From assembly GCA_030386875.1 (NCBI GenBank), contig CM059556.1:37054964-37118963 (forward strand): a stretch of 64,000 bases of DNA, given 5' to 3'. This document shows positions 57,439 through 64,000 of the stretch, in pieces. This DNA comes from Morinoia aosen (taxonomy: Eukaryota > Arthropoda > Malacostraca > Amphipoda > Talitridae). The translations under genes and the position numbers were made by a program. Below the pieces are notes generated by a model. It made no database searches. It saw only the letters and a program-made list of their open reading frames with translations, and was not told the DNA's origin. Within the stretch, counting starts at the first letter, position 1. Each line of letters starts with the position of its first letter.

Positions 57439-58470
57439 CTACCAAACTCTGCAACCAGTCTCCTCAGTTTTCCTCTGAATCAGCCACAAGCGCTGTATCA
57501 TCTGCAAACAACAGCTGACACACGCCCCAATACCTACCATTTGGTCCACCAACTGCGCACCCTTTCCCAACACTCTGGCATTCACTTCTCTCACCACACC
57601 ATCCATAAACAAATTAAACAACCACGGCGACATCATATATCCCTGTCTCACACCTGTCACAACTGGGAACCATTCACTCACCTCATTCTCTACTCTCACA
57701 CATGCTCTGCTATCAAAGTAGAAACTCTTGATTGCATTCAACAGTCTCCCACCCACTTCATACAAGCTTACCACTTCCCATAGCGCCTCACGATCCACTC
57801 TGTCATACGCCTTCTCTAGATCCATAAATGCCCAATATACATCGTTTCCCTTTAATAAGTATTTTTCATTCACCTGCCTCACAGCAAACATTTGATCCAC
57901 ACAACCTCTACCACACCTAAAATCACATTGTTCTTCAGCAAGCACACGATCCGTCAACACTCTCACTCTTCCAATTAAAACTCTTCCATGCAGCTTCCCA
58001 ACAACAATCAGTAGACTTATACCCCAAGAATTACTGCACTCATACCTGTCACCTTTCCTCTTGTACAACAGAACTACACACGCGCTACTCCAATCAACTG
58101 GCACTTTACTAGCCTCCAAACATACATTTAATAAACGTACCAACCATTCTAAAACCACATTTCCTCCTTTCTTTAGACATTCAACCGTGCAGCCATCCAT
58201 ACCTGGAGCTTTTCCATTTTTCATTACATCCAACGCACCTTTCACCTCTGCACTTCTTATTCAACTTCTATTCACTTCACCAAACACAGGCATTCTAACA
58301 TCGCTTCCAACAGCTACTACTCTCGCAACGCTATCATCCCTCACGTTCAGCAGTTCCTCAAAATACTCCGCCCATCTCTTTCTCACATCACAACTCTCCA
58401 CTAGCAGCCTACCATTTGCATCCTTCACTCTTGCCTCATTCTCCACCTGACCTTTCCTAATTCTCTTCAC
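57439..58470 (-). pseudogene. RTE reverse transcriptase, broken
   Basis: From 58470: ARVKDANGRLLVES, then an in-frame stop near 58258, then NGKAPGMDGCTVECLKKGG, VVLLYKRKG, MDLEKAYDRVDREALW and VTGVRQGYMMSPWLFNLFMD. The catalytic FADD is present (57508-57497, CQLLFADDTALVAD), but in a different frame from the upstream domain, so a frameshift separates palm motifs A and C. It cannot make active enzyme. Confidence 0.85.
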
Positions 58471-58905
58471 TTACTTCCAGAAAACCTTCCTTCTCTCCAT
58501 GAAATCACCTCCCAACTTCCTCCCCCATTCCTTATCCGCCGCCCTCTTTGCTTTCCTTAACATTCTTTGTACCTCTTTCTTCCTCTCCTTATACTCATCG
58601 AAATTTTGCTGGTTGCCTCGTTGCAACCCCCTTTCGAACGCCCCCCGCTTTCTTCTCGCAGCCGCTCATACTTCTCCATTCCACCATTCACTCCCCTTTC
58701 TAATCCCCCTCCAACTTTCTTTACCCCACACACTTCCCTTGCACATTTCTCCACCGCATCTTTAAATAACTCCCATTCCCCTTCAACTCCCCCCACCTCA
58801 CTTTCCTTCACCCTCCCATACTCTACTTTCATCTTCTCCTGATACACTCACGCTCAGAATCATGCAACTTGCTTACATTTAACACCTCCCTTCCACTGCT
58901 CCTTT

Positions 58906-59160
58906 TTACACCTCCCTTCCACTCCTCCTTTTTACACCTTCCCACATTTCACTTACTCTCAACTTTCCTTCCACCAAGCAATGATCCGAAATCCCATTCA
59001 ACTCACCACGGAACACATGCACATCGAGCAAACGACCCATCACTCCCCTGCTAACCAAAATATAATCTATCAATGCTCTCTCCTCTATCGCACCTCCATT
59101 CGTCCTCACATATGTATACTTGTTTATACTTTTTTTCTGAAACAAACTATTCCCAATCAC
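58906..59160 (-). pseudogene. RTE endonuclease C-terminal fragment
   Basis: About 84 codons: TYVRTNGGAIEERALIDYIL, then GELNGISDHCLVEGKL. The RALIDYI and SDHCLV motifs are the conserved end of AP-endonuclease domains of non-LTR retrotransposons. The N-terminal catalytic half is missing, so the element is 5' truncated here. Confidence 0.82.
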
Positions 59161-59179
59161 TAACTCACTCTCTACACAA

Positions 59180-59478
59180 AAGGAAGGAGGAAGGCATCAT
59201 TTAGTATGGAGATAGGATAATGAGGAATCTATGCAGGAGGGGCATAGAAACAGTAAGTTGTGAAAGAAGTTCATGAAATAAGATAAAAGTTAAAGAAAGT
59301 CAGAGGTGCTGAAAAACAGCAGAGTAGTGAACCGAAAAAAAGTGGTTCTTAACATAACAAAAAAACGTTTTATTTCAACAAAAAAAAGGCCTACCAAATT
59401 CTCAGCTTGGGCCCTCACATTTTCCCTCTGGGAGCGCTAATTCCCATAGATACAATAGTTGTATCCCCCTGAGGGGTT
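59180..59478 (+). repeat. Dispersed repeat family A, copy 6
   Basis: Begins right at the LINE 5' end: AAGGAAGGAGGAAGGCATCA, TTTAGTATGGAGATAGGA, GTAGTGAACCGAAAAAAAGT, TTTATTTCAACAAAAAAAAG, GCTTGGGCCCTCACATTTT, GATACAATAGTTGTATCCCC. The following 59485-59865 shows no recognised feature. Confidence 0.78.
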
Positions 59479-59991
59479 CCAGAAGCAAAAATACATGTAT
59501 ATTCAGAAAAATTCCATTTTCATTATAAAAGGATTTAAGGATGGTTTTGAACAACAAAGAAAACCTGAAAAATAAACAAATTTAGTAATATAAAATAATA
59601 GTAATTATTACATTTTATGTTTAATAGCCCCTACCAGCCAGTTGAAGAGAGATGTCGACTTTTTATGACTACAATAATTGGATATTTGGAATCAAGAACT
59701 TAACAAATTAAGAAATAATATAAACTCTGCAATTGTACTAATAAAAAAATACTGCTCAGGTACGGGGGAATGCAGAAACTTCCCCTATTAGGAATGGCCA
59801 GGTACCAATCCCAACCCTTACATTTTTACTTAAACATATTAAAATCTAAGCAGTTTAATATTTTCATAAATTTTTAGCACCTGTCCTTCAATTTTATCAC
59901 TTTTTAGCACATTTTTTAGCACCTTGCTGGTTTTAGCACTTTTTAGCACCTTTTAGCACCTTTAGCACCCAGTAGACACCCTGTAATAATG

Positions 59992-60297
59992 GAAGCTAGC
60001 CCTCTATTACATACATAAACAGGTTGGAATGTGAGGAGGGAGCCACAGTTCTTCTAGTGAAAATTATAAATAAAAGTTCAAACCTACCCATTAGGGTGAC
60101 GTCAACAATTTGACATCGGCTCCAAGAGGGCGGTTACCCGGTATGGTTGCACCCATCTTAGAGCTGATGTACACAACTGCGGACGTAACCCAAATAGGTG
60201 GGTTTGAACATTTATTTATAATTTTCACTAGAAGAACTGTGGCTTTCCTCACAACCCAACCTGTTTACTTTTGTAATAGGGTATTAGCCTCCATCAT
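59992..60297. mobile_element. Foldback MITE of about 305 bp
   Basis: Long inverted arms: TAATGGAAGCTAGCCCTCTA versus complement of ATAGGGTATTAGCCTCCATC, and GCCACAGTTCTTCTAGTGAA versus TTCACTAGAAGAACTGTGGC, continuing through TAAATAAAAGTTCAAACC. The centre (60105-60190) also folds. It has no coding capacity. Confidence 0.8.
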
Positions 60298-61032
60298 TAA
60301 TTAAAAAACTCTGCTTGGCACGCTTGCTTCCTTTGGCATGCATATGTCAACTTCAAAGTTTAATGATTTGAAAATAATGCATCAGCAAGCACAATGTCAT
60401 TCTTATAAAATGTTCTTGAATGGTTTCCTATAGTGATTCTTTGGAATAAAATTATTATTTTTCATGATCACATTAAAAGTAACATTGACCAAAATTAAAA
60501 AAGAAAGCCAGAACTTTATTAAAATACAGAAACAAATAAAAGGAGAATATCCCTAGTTATACAGAACAAAAATTTAAAAATTTAGCAACATTTTAATTGG
60601 GAACCAAGATTGGACCTAGTTTTTTGAACAAACTGTACTAAAAATTACAAAAAAAAACTATTTCCATGAGGAAACATCATTAAAAACCATTAAACTACAA
60701 CAAAAACGATGCATTTTTTTCGACAAGACCATGAGTTCTGTACAGTAAGATACTCATCAACTGAGCAATTCAATAACTAACCTTGAACTTGAACTTGAAA
60801 TTGAGGGCCGACAGCGTCGGGGCCTTTGTAACGGCCTACAATTCCCTCCACAGTTATCACACAAAGAGTTCAGCGCCTGGTACCAGACTTGTCCACTAAA
60901 CTACTCAGGATTTACCAATCCTTGTCACAAGCTGCCATTGGATGGCGTCACTGGGATAGCCAGTGCGTCAAAACACCATCCCCAGGCATATTGGGTCATT
61001 ACTGACCATTCTACCTGACTGGCTCATTCCAG

Positions 61033-62763
61033 TCACTGTCTCTTACTCCAGGCACGCACAAGAAACAATTTCATAGCTTCAATGATACTCATATTGCACT
61101 CCTGATCCAATCCAGCAAGACAGCTCATACCGCAATCATCTTCAGCACATCTGGCATACCACTCATTCTCTCCATACTGCTCAAGCACCACATTCATAAA
61201 ACTTTCTCTCTCTTGCTCATACTTACTACATTCCAGCACAAAATGCTCAATTGTTTCCTCCACTCCACTAATACACTGGTGACATAATCTGTTATTATTC
61301 TCATTCCACCTCCATGTACGTCTGTTCACACTCAATGACTTACATCTCACAGCAAACAAGAGTTGACTTCCAAAACTACCATCATAGAACGTCTCAAACT
61401 TAGGTGCTTCTTTTTTCATATACCAGTCAAGTGCAGGCTTCCGCACCATGCTAAGCCTCCACTTATTCAATCCATACTCTTTCGTTTTCCTCTCAATCTC
61501 TTTCTTCCACCTCTTGCAGTCCCACTCAGGCCCTACACCTCCAGGATTTATTAAACTCCAGTCATCCACAGGTCTCCCAATTCTAACATGAATAATCTTT
61601 TGCATACTAAGCTTCCTTGCATGCCCCCAACACACTTTCTCCCAATAGCTTACACTCAGATTCCATTCAAAAATTCGCTTTACCCATCTGCTATTCTGCA
61701 TTCTTTCAATTCTCACCTTATAATTCAGCACCGCCTTCATCATTCTTTCTGAAAATAGGCTCCACCCAAGGTCACCTCTAATGGCTTCTGTAGCTGTCCA
61801 TTTTGGAGCACCCAATGCTAACCGTCCTACCTTATTTTGTATTACATCCAGCTTTTCAAGATCACTTCCATTCCAGGCAAGAGCACTCATACCATACATG
61901 ACACTAGGTACAGCAACATACTTCCACATTCCTCTCACACATTCATACTTGTTTGCTCTGTATCTGGCCACGCTACTTAATCGTCCACTCCACTGCATAG
62001 CTTTTGCCACTTTCTCACCCTTAGTTCTAGTGCATCCATCTTCACTTATCATACAACCTAGATATTTATATTCTTTTGTTCTACCTATTCTGATTTCTCC
62101 AATATTCCACAGTCTGTCTCTATCAGTCTCATCACTATTTATAACCATAACCTTGCTTTTGTCGGCACCGAAGTTCATCTTGAAATCTGTACTATATCCG
62201 TTCACAATGTCAAGCATCCTTTGCAGTTCATGTCCACATCCACTAACCACAACCACATCATCAGCATACAACAAACAGCTCAGTCTCTCATTACCAACTT
62301 TCAGTCCTAAGCCACTCCTTCTCAGTCGAACTGCTAATTCTTCTGTGTACAATCCAAACAACAGGGGAGACAGAGTACAGCCCTGTCTCACTCCTCTAAC
62401 ACTCCTCACTTGCCCCGTTTCCAAATTTCCTAACCTGTATATAGCGCTTGCGTTCTCATACAGACTTTGTACAATTTTTACTATTTTTCTGCTAAACCCA
62501 ACTTTTCTCAGAACTTCAAAGAGCCTAACCCGATCCACTCTGTCATACGCTTTTTCAATATCCAGGAATGCTAAATACACCTTCTTATCATCCTTCCTCA
62601 TTCGCTCAATTATTTCACTCACTACAAACAGATTATGTTCCCCACGTTTATCCTGCCTAAAACCATTCTGTTCTTCACCTAGGACTCCTAATTCCTCAAC
62701 TAAATTTTTCATTCTCTCATTCAAAATACCACAAAATATCTTACATAGTGTCACCCAGTGCAA
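61033..62763 (-). pseudogene. LINE reverse transcriptase main ORF (576 codons open)
   Basis: Palm motif A FLDIEKAYDRVD (66-77), motif B GVRQGCTLSPLLFGLY (124-139), catalytic YADD (166-169), then thumb and connection, and near the C-terminus a CHQC-x9-H-x4-C arrangement (C494, C497, H507, C512) like the zinc-binding tail of several LINE proteins. No stop within 1.7 kb indicates a fairly recent copy. It lacks its N-terminal fingers because of the frame break at about 62750, and no endonuclease was found upstream. Clade not resolved. Confidence 0.88.
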
Positions 62764-63320
62764 TTGGTCTGTAATTTTTAAGTTCTTTCATACTCTTATG
62801 TCCACCCTTATGCAACAGAACTACATTACACTTGTTCCAGTCATCCGGTACTCTTTCACTCTTCCATATCTCATCAAATAAACATTTCAACATACTGACC
62901 ACACTCTCTCCTCCAAATTTATAGAACTCATATGGGATCTTATCAGGGCCACATGCCTTTCCATTTTTCACTTTCTTCAAAAAACTTACAATCTCTTCAC
63001 AAGTGATTTCGTCTTCCATTTGCAGTTCACGTTCATCAATCAGAAAGTTTATGGGTGCATTATCTGTAACCTGCTCATTCATTCCACCAATGTCCTCCCA
63101 GTATTCTTCAACTGCTTTCACCAGTTGCATCCTATCTTGCACACTGCAACCGTTAACTACTAATTCATCAACTTGAACTTCACTACTTCTATCATTACCT
63201 TGTATAAACTTATACCAATCTTTTATTCCATCCGGACCTTTCTTTCTTAGATTTTCAACTTGGTGTCTCTCCTCTTTAACTCTAGCCTCATTAATCCTAA
63301 ATGCGTTTCAATCCTGAAGA
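62741..63320 (-). pseudogene. LINE reverse transcriptase, N-terminal part
   Basis: About 190 codons open from 63317: INEARVKEERHQVENLRKKG, then the reverse transcriptase start NGKACGPDKIPYEFYKFGG and VVLLHKGGHKSMKELKNYRP, ending IALGDTM and a stop at 62741. The next block (TLCKIFCGILNERM) continues in another frame within 20 nt, so a small indel in a run reading GACACTATGTAAG splits one protein in two. Confidence 0.83.
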
Positions 63321-64000
63321 TCTTAAAGTTTATCAACTTTTTCACCTATCAACTAGTTATTAAACCTGTATTTTGAATATAAATCAACTTATGTTAGACA
63401 CGAGCAACAAAAACCTTAAAACAAATTTAAATGACCTTTCTCGCCAAAGTCACATTGAAGAAGAATAATCGAAAAATTACACAAACTCGGATTCGCACAC
63501 TTTGAACCGATCTTTAAAACGTGGATCATATCATCTGCCATAGACGTTAGTATTTGACAAAGTGTTATATGATGCACCCTTAAATTATGCCGTAGCCCTT
63601 ATCTATATTTATTGAAACCCATTAACAATTTCTTTAAAATATTTTGATGATAGGGGAAAAAATTTGAATGACACTCATGTCATGTGTTTTCGAATAAATA
63701 CCATACGGAATTCAAAGCAGTAACAAACTCTATGAGGATTCTCGATACCTGCTCCCAAGTTTACACTTCAATAAAAATTCTTTGCTAATATCACAGTACC
63801 AGTCCATTTTATTGAAAATTCATGGTTAAATTTGAAAAAAATGTTCCCCCTCTGAAAAAAAACAAAGCGTATAAAAATCTGTAGTGAGTCTCTATCCCGC
63901 AACCTGGTCGAAATTTCGAAATTCTCAGAATGACCATCTAAAAATTCAGTAAAATAAATTCAACCATTAGCATAAAATCACATTACGAAATTCACTAATC
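63321..64000. other. No gene recognised
   Basis: AT-rich end of the window beyond the LINE 5' truncation point. No arrays or conserved frames. Confidence 0.5.

Larger units (their letters stand above)
56449..59165 (-). mobile_element. RTE-like non-LTR retrotransposon, degraded
   Basis: Minus strand, read from 59165 to 56449: end of an AP-type endonuclease, linker, reverse transcriptase and C-terminal part, with a 3' tail of (TGTA)n at 56449-56470. Order and motifs fit RTE-clade LINEs common in crustaceans. At least one in-frame stop and several frameshifts break it. The element sits inside the TIR transposon at 56331-59985. Confidence 0.82.
56331..59985. mobile_element. TIR DNA transposon remnant (CAGGGTGTCTACT ends) hosting an RTE LINE
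   Basis: Left end CAAGGTGTCTACTAAAA and right end, read in reverse, CAGGGTGTCTACTGGGTGC, flanked on both sides by TAATA. Subterminal regions share TTTTAGCACC repeats (56360-56415 and 59870-59965). No transposase seen; most of the interior is the inserted LINE and a family A repeat copy. The TIR start resembles hAT-type ends, but the superfamily is not settled. Confidence 0.65.
56120..60500. mobile_element. Large foldback split by later insertions (outer palindrome)
   Basis: Left arm 56120-56330 matches the complement of right arm 60285-60500 (TTATAAGAATGACATTCTGC, CTGATGCGTTATTTT, TTAAACTTCAAAGTTG, AAGGAAGCGAGCG, AAGCAGAATTTAATTAAT). Between the arms sit a TIR element (56331-59985) and a foldback MITE (59992-60297). 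The oldest layer of a nested block. Confidence 0.7.
60782..63320 (-). mobile_element. Second non-LTR retrotransposon (LINE), 5' truncated
   Basis: Minus strand. The open frame can be followed from about 63320 (after a TGA) through the reverse transcriptase to a stop at 61033; the 3' end carries a short (TTCAAG)n tail at 60782-60798. Different from the RTE element at 56449 in sequence, tail and C-terminal domain. It is much better preserved, with a single frame break seen near 62745-62760. Confidence 0.85.

Noticed and set aside
61781-62881. 366-codon open frame on the plus strand
   Set aside because: Antisense of the LINE reverse transcriptase; composition typical of a shadow frame.

Overview
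The window is eukaryotic, AT-rich and intron-rich. It is dominated by one protein-coding gene on the minus strand plus a dense layer of tandem repeats and transposable elements. Intron sizes, Penelope-like elements, RTE-type LINEs and TTAA-flanked MITEs suggest an arthropod, plausibly a malacostracan (decapod-like) crustacean. No marker fixes the taxon, so this is an inference.

The gene is the catalytic gamma subunit of phosphorylase kinase (PhKG). Ten coding exons per transcript, read from 51490 down to 6144, can be joined with canonical GT/AG sites and consistent phases into a 1191-nt CDS (396 aa plus stop). The kinase domain is complete (Gly-rich loop, K51, [14 protein letters not shown]-x-Y-x-APE), and the C-terminal calmodulin-binding regulatory region is encoded by the last two exons. 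Two alternative copies of exon 5, at 36985-37075 and 32958-33048, are each exactly 91 nt with identical phases. They encode different versions of the activation segment/P+1 loop, and splicing both would break the frame, so they look mutually exclusive. Exon 6 is a 30-nt microexon. A splice acceptor 9 nt before the ATG implies an unlocated 5' noncoding exon.

Layout: 1-5030 has no recognisable gene, only dispersed repeats; 5038-9492 holds the last two exons embedded in minisatellites; 9493-19024 is intron 8 with MITEs; 19025-21394 holds exons 6-8; 21395-44033 contains the two alternative exons, a 1.9-kb minisatellite, two large TTAA-flanked elements and a 27-bp array; 44034-51499 holds exons 1-4 with a head-to-head Penelope-like element in intron 3; 51500-56000 is upstream sequence with a second head-to-head Penelope-like element and AT-rich repeats; 56000-64000 is a nested transposon block (foldback, TIR element, broken RTE LINE, foldback MITE, and a second LINE whose 576-codon ORF is still open).

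A striking global pattern is that most exons of this one gene have their own, unrelated minisatellite within a few to about 100 nt of a splice site, in two cases seemingly seeded from sequence at the exon boundary. Apart from PhKG, no other host gene was recognised.
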